Origin: SXNM01 sp964586155
GTDB lineage: Bacteria; Myxococcota_A; UBA9042
Assembly: GCA_964586155.1 (NCBI GenBank)
Contig: CAZPHC010000025.1
Coordinates: 30,842 to 94,841 of the forward strand
Direction: 5' to 3'
DNA length: 64,000 nucleotides
The translations under genes and the position numbers were made by a program. Below the pieces are notes generated by a model. The model saw only the letters and a list, made by a program, of their open reading frames with translations. It was not told the origin of the DNA and did not search any database. How positions within the stretch are numbered: position 1 is the first letter of the stretch; the number at the start of each line of letters is the position of its first letter. Positions 31,905 through 41,330 of the stretch are shown here, piece after piece.

Positions 31905-34868
31905 GCCAGCGACCGCCGACGTCGGAGCCACGCGAGGCCGCCGGCTGCGAGGACAAAGAGCCAGGCCGCGGGCGTCGATCCGGTCCGGGCCGGCGCGCTT
32001 TGGCACATCGAAGAGGGCGCCGGAGCCAGCGTGTAGCCCGCGCCAGTGGTCGTGACGCCGTCTGGCGCGCCGACGCCGTCGCCCGCGACGCCGGTGTCGC
32101 TGCCGCGGCCGCCGCCAGTGTCGTCTTGCGGCAGCGAGCCAGCGTCGTCGGCACCGATGCAGAACGACGCCGGTCCGCAGACCGAGCCGCCGCCGCAGAC
32201 GCCGCAGACGCCGCCGCAGCCATCGTCGCCGCAGGATTTGCCGGCGCATTGTGGCACGCACGCCGCGCCATCGGCGCNNNNNNNNNNNNNNNNNNNNNNN
32301 NNNNNNNNNNNNNNNNNNNNNNNNNNNNNNNNNNNNNNNNNNNNNNNNNNNNNNNNNNNNNNNNNNNNNNNNNNNNNTGCCCGTGTCGGCGCTGCCCGTG
32401 TCGGCGCTGCCCGTGTCGGCGCTGCCCGTGTCGGCGCTGCCCGTGTCTGCGCTGGCGCTGTCTGCCACGGCGCTGTCTGCCACGGCGCTGTCCGCCACGG
32501 CGCTGTCTGCCACGGCGCTGTCTGCCGCGCCGGTGTCGGCGTTCGACGCGTCGCTCGAGCCCGCGTCGGCGTCCGTGCCGCCCGCGTCGGGCGTCGAGGG
32601 GCACGCGTCTGCGGTGCCGCCGCCTTTGCACGTGCCCTTGCCGCTGTCGCAACCGCCGGCGCAGACCGACCACACGCGCTTGGCGCAGCCGCCGACGACG
32701 GTGCAGGTCCACGCGTGGGTGCCTTGCGACGAGCAGCCGCCGCTGCCGGCCGTGCACTCCTGCACGCAGCCGCCGCACGCGCCTCCGTTCAGGCAGTTGT
32801 AGTAGCCGCTCTGGTTGTCCCAGGCGCAGCAGCCGCTGCAGGTCTGCGTCTGCAGGCCCTTGTCGCAGTACGTCAGCGTCTTGCCGCTGCAGGTGCCCTC
32901 GAACGAGACGTCGCCACAGCCCCCGCTGCCGCCGCCGCCTCCTCCGCCGAGCGGAGGCGCGCCGTAGCAGCCCTGGTTCGGATTGATCTTGCAGCTGCCG
33001 GGGATCGTCGTCTTGCCGTCGGGCGAGCAGTCCGCGTCGTCGGTGCACGACTTGCCGCTGCTGCACGAACCTTTGCAGATGGAACAGTTGCAGAGCAGCG
33101 CCGGTCCAAAGCAAGCAGCGTTGCTGCTGCAAACGCCGGTGCTGCCGCCTTCGACGCAGCCGCAGTTGCCCTTGATGCAGGTTCCGTCCGCGAACGCCTT
33201 GCCCGGCTTGCTGACCGGGACCGTCCGCGTGATGCAGTGGATCGCGCCGGACCACAACGCGATCGTGTCCGCCCGCAGGCCGACGTGGGTGTAGCCCGGC
33301 ATCGCCTTCTGCCACTCCGCTTGGGCCAGCTTCGTCAGCGCGATCTTCATGCCGTCGGGCTTGCACACCAGGCCGCTGGGGCAGGTCACCAGCTCGTCGC
33401 AGCCCTCGGCCGCCGGACCGGGCGTGCATCGGCCTGCCGCGCAATGCTGATTCGCGCCGCAATCCGCGTCGATCTTGCACAGAGCGCCACCGGTGAACTG
33501 GCAGCTCGACGTCGCGTACGACGGATAGACGTTGACGCCGTTGGCGAAGGTCGAGTTGATGAAGGTGCGCGGGACGTCGCCGTACTGGTCCTTGAACCGC
33601 GTCATCATCGGCAGACGCGGCGTCTGGTACAGCTGCCCGTCGCTCGCCTTCTGGCCCTTGAACAACGCGACGTTGTCCTCCATCCGCTGCTTGTTGAGCG
33701 CGAACGTCTGCGCGTAGTCCGGCGCGACCTTGCCGGGCATCGGCACCGTCTCGATCTTGCCGTCGCCGTCGACGTCGGCGTCGATGCTGTCGCGGTACTC
33801 GCCAAAGAGCACCGTATGCGTGTCGACCCACTTGAAGAACATGTCGATATGGCCGGTGCCGTCGTCCGAGATGTCCTTGACGATGTAGGTCGTCTCGCAG
33901 CCCGCGTAGCGTTCGAGCATCGAACGCACCTTGAACGCCGAGAAACCGGTGTTCGCCAGGGCGCGGTTGCTCGTCATGCAGCGGTTGACGCCATCGGATT
34001 GGAAGTTTCCGCCCTCGAACGGGAACGCGACGCGATACACCGTCGCGCCATAGACCTCGTGGGGGATGCGCACGCCCAGGGCGTCGTCGAGGTGGCGCGG
34101 CTGGTAGTAGTTCCAGTCGACGAAGGCCAGCGTCCCGGTCTGCTTGTCGATCAGCGGAACACCCGAGTAGTCCATCAGCCAGATCGTCTGGTTCGGCATC
34201 GTGACGAAGGTCAGGTTCTGCTTCTCGGCCGCCGTGATGCCATACGTGTCGACCGCCTTGGTGAAGTCCGACGCCAGCGAGCTGCCGTTGACGATGACGT
34301 AGGCCTTGGCGACCGGTTTGCTATGGCGCAAGAACGCGATGGTCTGCTCGGCGAACATGCGCCGGACCGCCGGCGTGCCGGGCATGCCGCTGGAGTACGT
34401 CGTCCACACCTCACCCATCGTCTCCCACTCGCCGTAGGGTCGGTAGCGTCCGGGCGTTGGTGGCACCGTCGCCGCGAAATACTGCGGGTTGGCGTTGCGA
34501 TAGTCGTCGCTCTGGTCGCGGGCACCCGGCGCTTGGACCTCGGCCGCGGTGCGGTACGCGGGCAGGTTCTGGTGGCCGTACACGCCGAGCGCGCCCGCCG
34601 GGCTGCCGCCGATCTCGATCAAGCGCGCGCCGCCGAGGTCGGGCGCGGGCTGGGCGGCCTCGACCTGCGGGGCCGCCACCGAGACCTCGTCGGGCAGCGG
34701 GGGCGTGCAGCCGGCGGCGAGCGCGACGGTGAGGATGCCGAGGCCGAGCCAGGCGGTTGCGCCCAGCGCCGTGTGCGGCGTCCTGCGAGCAAGGGCGTTC
34801 GGCGCAGAGCGGTCCAGCGAACTCCCGCCCCCCACCAGGTTCGGGTCGGGCGAGTCGGTCCGCTTCAT
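31901..34868 (-). CDS. PAD/agmatine-deiminase-family surface protein 1, interrupted by an assembly gap
   Basis: Guanidine-modifying-enzyme superfamily (PAD_porph/agmatine deiminase type). The signal sequence ends in lipobox LAAGC (Cys 54). The catalytic domain shows IWLMDYSG (Asp), PFEGGNFQSDG, TGHIDMFFKW (His and Asp, near residue 340) and LWSGAIHCITR (nucleophilic Cys near residue 545). A Cys-rich insert (CKIDADCGANQHCAAGRC) splits the domain before the catalytic Cys. A Cys-rich stalk, a poly-Gly stretch and DSAVA then SADTG repeats lead into the N gap. Beyond it come CAGKSCGDDGCGGVCGVC and a hydrophobic helix ending in RRRRSLA, a MYXO-CTERM-like tail. The two halves are out of frame by one base over 100 Ns, so the gap size is nominal. 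Reaction (peptidyl-arginine or agmatine deimination) is inferred. Confidence 0.8.
32278..32377. other. assembly gap of 100 N inside a coding repeat
   Basis: Exactly 100 Ns interrupt the stalk of the first PAD-family gene. The flanking sequence on one side is a 15-bp tandem repeat, so the gap most likely results from unresolved or collapsed repeats. The length 100 is a common placeholder. The true size must differ from 100 by a non-multiple of three if the gene is intact. Confidence 0.97.
32378..32532 (-). repeat. 15-bp coding tandem repeats (SADTG and DSAVA units)
   Basis: Read on the plus strand, the unit cccgtgtcggcgctg occurs about four to five times from 32378 to about 32440, followed by about four copies of tctgccacggcgctg to about 32530. 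On the minus strand these encode SADTG and DSAVA pentapeptides forming a low-complexity stalk. The array runs into the N gap, so its true copy number is unknown. Confidence 0.95.
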
Positions 34869-34960
34869 GCCTGTGCTCCATCTCTCGAACGGGCCCGCCT
34901 GGCACGCGCGAGGTGCGCGATCGCTGGGCCCAACCCTCGTCCGCTTGTCCGCGCTGCGCC

Positions 34961-37426
34961 TCAGGCGCGGCGGCGGCGCAGACCGAGGAACGCGCCCATC
35001 ACGAGCATCACGAGCAGACCCGCGAGGTTCTGCTTGCCGCCCGCCGGGCTCGCGGTGCAGCCGCTCGAGCTCTTGCTCGGCGGCGTCGTCGTGCCGCCGG
35101 TGCTGCCCGTGTCGGTCGTGCTCACGCCGTCGGTCGCCGTGGTCGAGTCCTCGGGAGGCGTGGTGGTGGCGTCGTCGCCGCTGGCCGCGTCGTCGCCCGT
35201 GTGACCCGCGTCCTCGCCGCCGGTGCCGGGGCAGGCGGGCTTGTTGCCAGCCACCGCGCAGGCGCCGGTGCCGTCACAGCCGAGCGCGCAGACCTTCCAC
35301 TCGCGCTTGAGGCAGCCGCCGACGTCCTTGCACTCCCACGCGTGCGTGCCCTCGGCCGAGCAGCCCTTCTGGCCCGCGGCAGGGCATTCCGGGATGCAGG
35401 CGTCGTTGCAGACTGCGCCCGCGAGGCAGGTGTTGCTGCCCTCGCCGTTGCTCCACCCGCAGCAGCCCGTGCAGCTGAGGTCCTTCTTCTTGCCCGCCGC
35501 GCAGAACGTCAGCTTCTTGCCCTCGCAGACGCCCTCCCAGGGCAGATCCCCGCACTCCGAGGTCGTGCCCGACTGGCCGGGGCAGGCCTGGTTGCGGTCC
35601 TGGACGCACGCGCCATCGACCACCGGGCCGGTGCCCGAGCAGTCGGCGTCGTCGGTGCAGCTCTTGGTCGTGCCGCTGCACGTGCCCTTGCAGATCTGGC
35701 AGTTGCAGACCCAGGCCGGGCCAAAGCACTCGTCGTCGGCGTCGCACGCGTTGTCCGCGCCGCCGTCGACGCACGAGCACTCGCCACCCAGGCAGAGCGA
35801 GTCCTCCATCAGCTTGCCGTGCGGGGCGTTCGGGATGGTGCGCGTGATGCAGTGGATCGCGCCCGACCACAGGGCGATCGTGTCGGCGCGCAGGCCGACG
35901 TGCTTCCACGTCGGCATCGCCGCCTCCCATTGGGCCTGGACGTTGGCGATGAGCTTGACCTTGAGCGGGTCGGTGACGCACTCCAAGCCGCTGCCGCAGG
36001 TGACGAGCTCGTCGCAGCCCTCGGTGACCGGGCCGGCGGTGCACTTGCCGGCCGCGCAATGCTGATCCTTGCCGGTGCAGTCGGCGTCGATCATGCAGGT
36101 CGCGCCCTTGGGGTCCCGGCAGCTCTTGTCGGTGTACGACGGGTAGACGTTGACGCCGTTGGTGAAGGTCGAGTTGATGAAGGTACGCGGCAGATCGCCG
36201 TACTGGTCCTTGTAGCGCGTCATCATCGACAGGCGATGCACCTTGAACTTGGTGCCCAGCGCCGAGGTCGCGTTGGCCATGAGCTCGGCGTTGTCCTCCA
36301 TGCGCTTCTGGTTGGTCGCGAATGTCGCCTTGTAGTCCGCTGCGACCGAGCCGGGCAGCGGCAGCGTCTCCTCCTTGCCGTCGCCGTCGTAGTCGAGCTT
36401 GATCTCGTTTTCGTACTTGGCGAAGATCACCTCGTCCGTCGCCGACCACTTGAAGAACATGTCGATGTGGCCGGTGCCGTCGTCGCTGATGTCCTTGACG
36501 ATGAAGGTCTCCTTGCAGCCCATGTAGCGGCGCAGCAGGTTGCGAACCTTGGCCGCGGAGTAGCCCGTGTTGGACAGCGCGCGGTTGCTGGTCATGCACT
36601 TCTCTTTGCTGTCCGTCTGGACGTTGCCGCCTTCGAAGGGGAACGGCATGCGGTAGACGGTCGTGTCCTTGAACACGTCCTCGGCGATCCGCGTCGGGAT
36701 GGCGTCGTCGAGGTGGCGGTTCGGGTAGTAGACGAAGTCGGTGAAGGCGAGTCGATTGTCAGACTTGCGCAGGATCGGGAAGGGGCCGTAGTCGATGTGC
36801 CAGATCGTCTGGTTCGGCATCACGACGTAGTGGACGTGCTCCTTGTCTGCGGCGGTGGCGCCGTAGGTGTCGAGCGCCTTGCCGAAGTCGGTCGCGTTGG
36901 CCTCAGCCGGCACGATGACGTAGGCCTCCACCTGCGGCTTGCTGTCGCGGATGAAGGCGATCGTCTGCTCGGCCATCATCCGGCGCACGGCCTTCTCGCC
37001 CGACATGCCGCCCGAGTACGTCGTCCAGACCTGGCTCATCTCCTCCCACTCGCCGAACGGACGAAACGCGTCGTCCGGCAGGGGCTTGGTCATGGCGAAG
37101 TACTGCGGATTGGCGTTGCGGTAGTCCGAAGCCGCGTCATTCTTTGCCGTATCGAGGCGTTCGGCCGCGGTCTCGTAGGCAGGCAGCAGGCGCGTCTGCG
37201 CGATCTCGGCGGCCGGCATGGCCTCGACGATCGTGAGGGCCGGAGCGGCCTTGGGCAGCGTGACGCTCGCCAGCGGCGCGGTCGCGGCCTGCGGCGGCTC
37301 GGGCGTGCCCGCGCAGCCGGCGACGACCGCGGCCCCGAGCAAGAAACCCGCAGCCGCGGAGCGATAGGAAGCCAGCGACTGTGCGAGCGTTGTGCCCAAA
37401 GAGCCGGTCGTCGGACGAAGCGTCAT
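34961..37426 (-). CDS. PAD/agmatine-deiminase-family surface protein 2, complete paralog
   Basis: Intact 821-residue paralog of the gene downstream. Lipobox AAVVAGC (Cys 38) follows an N-terminal signal. The catalytic domain has IWHIDYGPFP (Asp), PFEGGNVQTD, TGHIDMFFKW (His/Asp) and LWSGAIHCITR (Cys). The same Cys-rich insert is present (CMIDADCTGKDQHCAAGKC followed by GCDELVTCGSGLEC). The stalk has further Cys pairs (CNCQICKGTCSG, CTDDADCSG, SCTGCCGW), then a Gly/Asp/Thr-rich linker and a C-terminal tail SSGCTASPAGG, a hydrophobic helix and LRRRRA, matching the MYXO-CTERM plan with its conserved Cys. It starts with ATG 37426 after TGGAG. It precedes paralog 1 by 92 bp, suggesting tandem duplication and co-transcription. 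Confidence 0.87.
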   Translation of the reverse strand: MTLRPTTGSLGTTLAQSLASYRSAAAGFLLGAAVVAGCAGTPEPPQAATAPLASVTLPKAAPALTIVEAMPAAEIAQTRLLPAYETAAERLDTAKNDAASDYRNANPQYFAMTKPLPDDAFRPFGEWEEMSQVWTTYSGGMSGEKAVRRMMAEQTIAFIRDSKPQVEAYVIVPAEANATDFGKALDTYGATAADKEHVHYVVMPNQTIWHIDYGPFPILRKSDNRLAFTDFVYYPNRHLDDAIPTRIAEDVFKDTTVYRMPFPFEGGNVQTDSKEKCMTSNRALSNTGYSAAKVRNLLRRYMGCKETFIVKDISDDGTGHIDMFFKWSATDEVIFAKYENEIKLDYDGDGKEETLPLPGSVAADYKATFATNQKRMEDNAELMANATSALGTKFKVHRLSMMTRYKDQYGDLPRTFINSTFTNGVNVYPSYTDKSCRDPKGATCMIDADCTGKDQHCAAGKCTAGPVTEGCDELVTCGSGLECVTDPLKVKLIANVQAQWEAAMPTWKHVGLRADTIALWSGAIHCITRTIPNAPHGKLMEDSLCLGGECSCVDGGADNACDADDECFGPAWVCNCQICKGTCSGTTKSCTDDADCSGTGPVVDGACVQDRNQACPGQSGTTSECGDLPWEGVCEGKKLTFCAAGKKKDLSCTGCCGWSNGEGSNTCLAGAVCNDACIPECPAAGQKGCSAEGTHAWECKDVGGCLKREWKVCALGCDGTGACAVAGNKPACPGTGGEDAGHTGDDAASGDDATTTPPEDSTTATDGVSTTDTGSTGGTTTPPSKSSSGCTASPAGGKQNLAGLLVMLVMGAFLGLRRRRA

Positions 37427-37554
37427 CGAGAACTCCAGAGTGGGCGCTCCGTCTACGGCGCCCGCATAGCATCCCTACTATCGTTCACGCCGTCGTCGTC
37501 GCCAACCATGCTCGCTTTGCAGCGATGCACGTTGTCGACCAGGCGGCGCTGAGG

Positions 37555-40500
37555 CTACTGGAACAGGCCGCGGACGTACGTGAAGCCGCCGACGTTCTCG
37601 ATCTGCTGGATCGAGAGCTTCAGCACGGTGCCCTTGGGGATCTGCGGCGAGAAGCTCGACAGGTCCAGCTCCGGCAGCGGGAAGGAGCCCAGGCCCGAGC
37701 CCAGGCCCTCGGTGAGCTTCGGCAGGAGCAGCGTCTTGATCAGCGAGAGGAAGACGTCCTTGAGGTCCTTGCCCTCCTCGTTGATCTTCTCGATCTCGAG
37801 CTCCAGGAAGTCGATGCCCTTGAGCGCGAAGCCGATCTCCATGGCGCCGGTGTCCTTGTTCTTGACCGCGTCGAGCGAGGCCGTGGCCTGCAGCGTGCCG
37901 TAGAGCCAGATGTCGATCGGCGTGCCGTTCAGCTTGAGCTTGGCGTTCAGGTGCAGGTCGCCGATCTGCAGCTTCATGCCGTCGCCGACATAGCAGGTGT
38001 TGAGGATCGGGGGCAGCATGAAGTCCGTCGTCACCGCGAGGTCGCTGACGCCGAAGCTGGTCATGTCGAAGCCGCCGAGGGCGTCCGCGCCGATCTCCAG
38101 CTGCAGCAGGCCGCCATACCACAGGGCAAACAGCAGCTCGTTGACGAAGTCGTCACGCAGGCCGGCCTCGATCGGGAACTTCAGGCCCGGGTTGAAGACC
38201 TCCTTGCCGTTCGGCTTGAGGCAGGCGGCGCGACCGATCGAGCCGAGGACCTTCTGGTCCACCTTCTTCCCTGAGGTCGCGGCCGCGTCGAGCGCCAGGA
38301 TGATGCCGCCGGCCTGCGCCTTGGTCGGCTTGAAGATCAGCTGACCGACCTTGGTGTTGAGGTTGACCTTGGTCGGCTCGCCGGTGCCGATGAACGGCCC
38401 AAGCTCGAGGCTCGTGTTGATGGCGAGCGCGTCGAGCAGCGAGCCGAGCTGCCCGCCGATCAGGCTGTTCAGCGTGCTCTTGGCGATGAGCTCGATGGCG
38501 GCCTCGAGCACGGTCTTGGTCGCGTCGAGCAGCCAGTTGGTCAGGAAGCCGAGCACACCCGAGAGCTGGACCTTGAAGTCGACGAGGTTGAGGTCGACGT
38601 TCTTGGCCTCGCTGGCGATCTTGCCGGTCTTCGGATCGAGCGAGAGCATCAGATCCATCGAGATCTCGATGGTCTTGGCCGACATCGTCGCCGTCTGGTT
38701 GAACTTGGTCGGCTTGAGGTTCAGCGTGTTCGGATCGAACTCGCTCTGGACCTCGAGCACCAGGTCGGCGCTGAAGCTGTGGATCTTCGCGGCCATGTGC
38801 ATGCCGCCGTCGATGACCGTCAGCGACACCTCGGGGTAGCCGCCGTTGAAGGTCTTGTCGCCCATCTTGACGTTGGCGAGCTTGGCGCCGCCGGTCCAGT
38901 GGAAGCCCGGCGTCTTCTGGTCGATGACGACCAGGTAGCCGCCGCTGCCGCCCGCGGCCCCGCCGATGAGCGAGCCGAAGTCGAGCGTGCCGAGGATGAT
39001 CTCGGCGACTGTGGCGATGTCCTTGGGCGCGGCGTGGTCGTGCTTGCCCGAGTCGATGACCGACTGCGACAGCCAGATGCCGATCCCGTCGTCGACCATC
39101 GCGTTCTCGACCGGCGTGGCGGTCGCGGGCAGCCAGAGCGTCGAGAAGTACCAGGTCTGCACGCCGGCGCTAGCGTTGTCCCACTCGTCGGTGGCGGTCC
39201 AGATGATCGGGTTCATGCCGGGCTGGCTGTCGACGTCGAAGGCGAAGCTGCCGTCCGCACCGACCTGCACCGGCTGGTTGCCGACCTTGAACTCCTTGAG
39301 CGCCGAGAGCTCGTCGACGACCATGCCCTTGACCTTGACCTTGGCGTTGCCGTCGAGGGTGGCACCGCGCTTGGGCTCGGTGATCAGGACCATCGGGCCG
39401 GTCGAGTCGGCCTTGAGCTTGAGCGTGCGCGGGCCGAGCGTGTCGGCGAGCGCGCCGTAGGTCTCGCCGTCGAGCTTGGTCGTGAAGGTGAAGTTGCCGT
39501 CGCTGATGAGCTTGTAGCTCTTGGTGACGCCGTCGACCTTGTTCTCGCCGACCAGGTCGAGCGGGTCGTAGGTCGCGGGGGCGGCCGTCTTCATGTTGAG
39601 GATCTCGTTGCCGAACGAATCCTTGCCACGGCCGACCAGGACGATGTTGTCGCCCGCCTTGTAGATGGTCTGCGGCGTCTTCGGCTCGAGCTCCCACTCC
39701 TTGGCCTCGGCGGGCGTGACCTTGAGCTTGGCGGCCTCCTTGGTCAGCTTGGCGCCGGTGACGCTGCACGTGATCTCGTGGGTGCCCGACTTGTTGCTCG
39801 TGACGGCCTTGCCCGAGAGCTTGACGTCTGCGGGCACGTCGACCGTGGCCTCGCCGCTGGTGACGGCGTTGCCGAAGGCGTCCTCGACGGCGCAGCTGAC
39901 CTCGGCGCCCTTGCTGTCGCCGGCGACGATGGTGGTCGGGTTCAAGGTGGCCTTGGTCTTGGCCGCGGCGCCCGGGATGATCTCGAGCGCGGCGGAGGTC
40001 GACGCGGCGTCCGGAGCCGACTCGAGGCGGCACGAGACGTCGGCCTTGCCGGCCTTCTGGCCCTCGATCGTCATGCCCGAGACCTTGCCGGCAGCGCTCG
40101 GCTCGATCTTGACGCTCCAGCCCTCGGCCTCGGCGGCGATCGGGTTGCCGAAGTTGTCTTCGCCATGGCAGCTCACGGTCGCCTGCGCGCCAGCGCCGAT
40201 CTCGGTCGGCTCGACCTTGGCGTCGACCTTGACGGCCTTCGCCGCCTTGACCACGAGCTGCGCGGGCGACTCGTCCTTGACCTTGCCGTCGTGCAGGGTG
40301 CAGGCGATGGCGTAGGTACCGACCGCCGTCACCGTCAACGTCGCGCCGTCTCGGGTCCAGCCCGTGGCGGTGCCGACCTCGAATTCCGGCGCAGGGATCG
40401 GCACGCTGCCGGGATCGCCGACGCAGCCGACCGAGACGCTCTCGCCCGCGGCGATCTCGGTCTTGCTCAAGCTCGTGTTCACGCTGGTGAGGGTCTTGAG

Positions 40501-40680
40501 CACGCCACTCGGCAGGCCGTAGGTCTTGGCCGCCGAACCGCCGTTCTTGCCCTCGGTCTCGCTGCCGCAGCCGGCCGCGATCAGGGCCAGGGCGGAGACG
40601 ATCCAAGCGGCGCGCGCGGGGCGGCCCGACAGGGGCAGCAGGGCAGAGAGAGGTGCGTGGCGGTTCGACGTCGACAGCAT
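37555..40680 (-). CDS. giant lipoprotein with Ig-like domains and an amphipathic C-terminal half
   Basis: The 1041-residue lipoprotein has lipobox ALIAAGC (Cys 38). Residues about 55-330 form at least three Ig-like beta domains with recurring EDNFGNPI/EDAFGNAV and VSC motifs (invasin-like). A further beta domain (about 440-520) begins VLITEPKRGATLDG. The second half alternates hydrophobic and polar residues over long strands and has helical segments such as LTNWLLDATKTVLEAAIELIAK. It ends with paired Leu/Pro-rich segments (LPKLTEG, FPLPELDLSSF), which superficially recall BPI/TULIP lipid-binding proteins; that resemblance is only an inference. GGAGG lies before ATG 40680. Expected at the outer membrane or cell surface. 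Confidence 0.78.
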   Translation of the reverse strand: MLSTSNRHAPLSALLPLSGRPARAAWIVSALALIAAGCGSETEGKNGGSAAKTYGLPSGVLKTLTSVNTSLSKTEIAAGESVSVGCVGDPGSVPIPAPEFEVGTATGWTRDGATLTVTAVGTYAIACTLHDGKVKDESPAQLVVKAAKAVKVDAKVEPTEIGAGAQATVSCHGEDNFGNPIAAEAEGWSVKIEPSAAGKVSGMTIEGQKAGKADVSCRLESAPDAASTSAALEIIPGAAAKTKATLNPTTIVAGDSKGAEVSCAVEDAFGNAVTSGEATVDVPADVKLSGKAVTSNKSGTHEITCSVTGAKLTKEAAKLKVTPAEAKEWELEPKTPQTIYKAGDNIVLVGRGKDSFGNEILNMKTAAPATYDPLDLVGENKVDGVTKSYKLISDGNFTFTTKLDGETYGALADTLGPRTLKLKADSTGPMVLITEPKRGATLDGNAKVKVKGMVVDELSALKEFKVGNQPVQVGADGSFAFDVDSQPGMNPIIWTATDEWDNASAGVQTWYFSTLWLPATATPVENAMVDDGIGIWLSQSVIDSGKHDHAAPKDIATVAEIILGTLDFGSLIGGAAGGSGGYLVVIDQKTPGFHWTGGAKLANVKMGDKTFNGGYPEVSLTVIDGGMHMAAKIHSFSADLVLEVQSEFDPNTLNLKPTKFNQTATMSAKTIEISMDLMLSLDPKTGKIASEAKNVDLNLVDFKVQLSGVLGFLTNWLLDATKTVLEAAIELIAKSTLNSLIGGQLGSLLDALAINTSLELGPFIGTGEPTKVNLNTKVGQLIFKPTKAQAGGIILALDAAATSGKKVDQKVLGSIGRAACLKPNGKEVFNPGLKFPIEAGLRDDFVNELLFALWYGGLLQLEIGADALGGFDMTSFGVSDLAVTTDFMLPPILNTCYVGDGMKLQIGDLHLNAKLKLNGTPIDIWLYGTLQATASLDAVKNKDTGAMEIGFALKGIDFLELEIEKINEEGKDLKDVFLSLIKTLLLPKLTEGLGSGLGSFPLPELDLSSFSPQIPKGTVLKLSIQQIENVGGFTYVRGLFQ

Positions 40681-40695
40681 CTGGGCCTCCAAGGC

Positions 40696-40717
40696 GGTAG
40701 CAGGCGAGCATGCTACC
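40696..40717. repeat. perfect 7-bp inverted repeat upstream of the Ig-like lipoprotein
   Basis: GGTAGCA (40696-40702) and TGCTACC (40711-40717) are separated by 8 nt. The repeat lies just upstream of the Shine-Dalgarno sequence of the lipoprotein gene that starts at 40680. It could be an operator or a 5'-leader hairpin; there is no T-run to suggest a terminator. Confidence 0.35.
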
Positions 40718-40796
40718 AGCCTCCGGTGGCCAGCGCCATCGTTGTCGACGCGGCGGGGTACGCGCTCCCCGCTGGATCGAAGAGCAGAGGATCGCG

Positions 40797-41276
40797 TCAG
40801 TTCGGCTTCGGATCGCCCGGTTCGGCGGCGATCAGGTCCGCCGCGCCGATCGCCTTGGGCGACGCGAGGCTACGGCCTGGGGCGATCGACGCGATCGGAG
40901 CGCCGGACTCCAGCCAGCCGACGTGATCGCCGGTGCCGGCCTCTGCCCCATGGCCGTCGCCGTGCCAGCCCGCGGGCACCTCGTCGACGTCGATGCCCGC
41001 GTAGGCGAGCAACTGCGCCGCCTGCCGCGAGCGCATGCCGTGCCCGCAGATCAGCATGGGCGGCCCGCCGAGCCTGCGGACGAGCAGGGCGATCTGGTCC
41101 AGGAACGCTTCGTTGGGCTGCGGCCGTCCCTCGGCGTCCAGGTCGTAGAGCGGGACGTGCCACGCGTCCTTGGGCGCGCCTTCGGCGACCTCGACGCTGC
41201 TACGGATGTCGATGATGGGCGCCAGACCGGCTGCGACGCGCGCTGCGGCTTGTTCTACCGTCCAACGTTGCCCCAT
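40797..41276 (-). CDS. rhodanese-like domain protein
   Basis: Single-domain sulfurtransferase-like protein of 159 aa, probably cytoplasmic. The domain begins IIDIRSSVEVAEGAPKDAWHVPL, the usual entry strand with the CH2A-like Asp-Ile-Arg. The active-site loop is CGHGMRSRQAAQLL, with the expected Cys in a CxxGxRS pattern. GWHGDGHG follows where rhodaneses have the conserved G-G loop. A Gly/Ala-rich tail of about 45 residues has no recognisable motif. Its partner or substrate is unknown. It lies between the CPBP protease gene and the large lipoprotein gene, all on the minus strand. Confidence 0.85.
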   Translation of the reverse strand: MGQRWTVEQAAARVAAGLAPIIDIRSSVEVAEGAPKDAWHVPLYDLDAEGRPQPNEAFLDQIALLVRRLGGPPMLICGHGMRSRQAAQLLAYAGIDVDEVPAGWHGDGHGAEAGTGDHVGWLESGAPIASIAPGRSLASPKAIGAADLIAAEPGDPKPN

Positions 41277-41330
41277 ACGGACCCCCCGATGCCGTCCCGC
41301 GGCGGCCCCTCGCCCGCTACGATCCCACCG

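Noticed and set aside
32378..32532. Possible CRISPR or other non-coding repeat array
   Set aside because: The 15-bp units have no spacers and stay in frame with the PAD-family gene as pentapeptide repeats.
40753..40772. Hairpin GCGGGG/CCCCGC downstream of the rhodanese gene as a terminator
   Set aside because: There is no T-run after it, and such GC palindromes are frequent by chance here.
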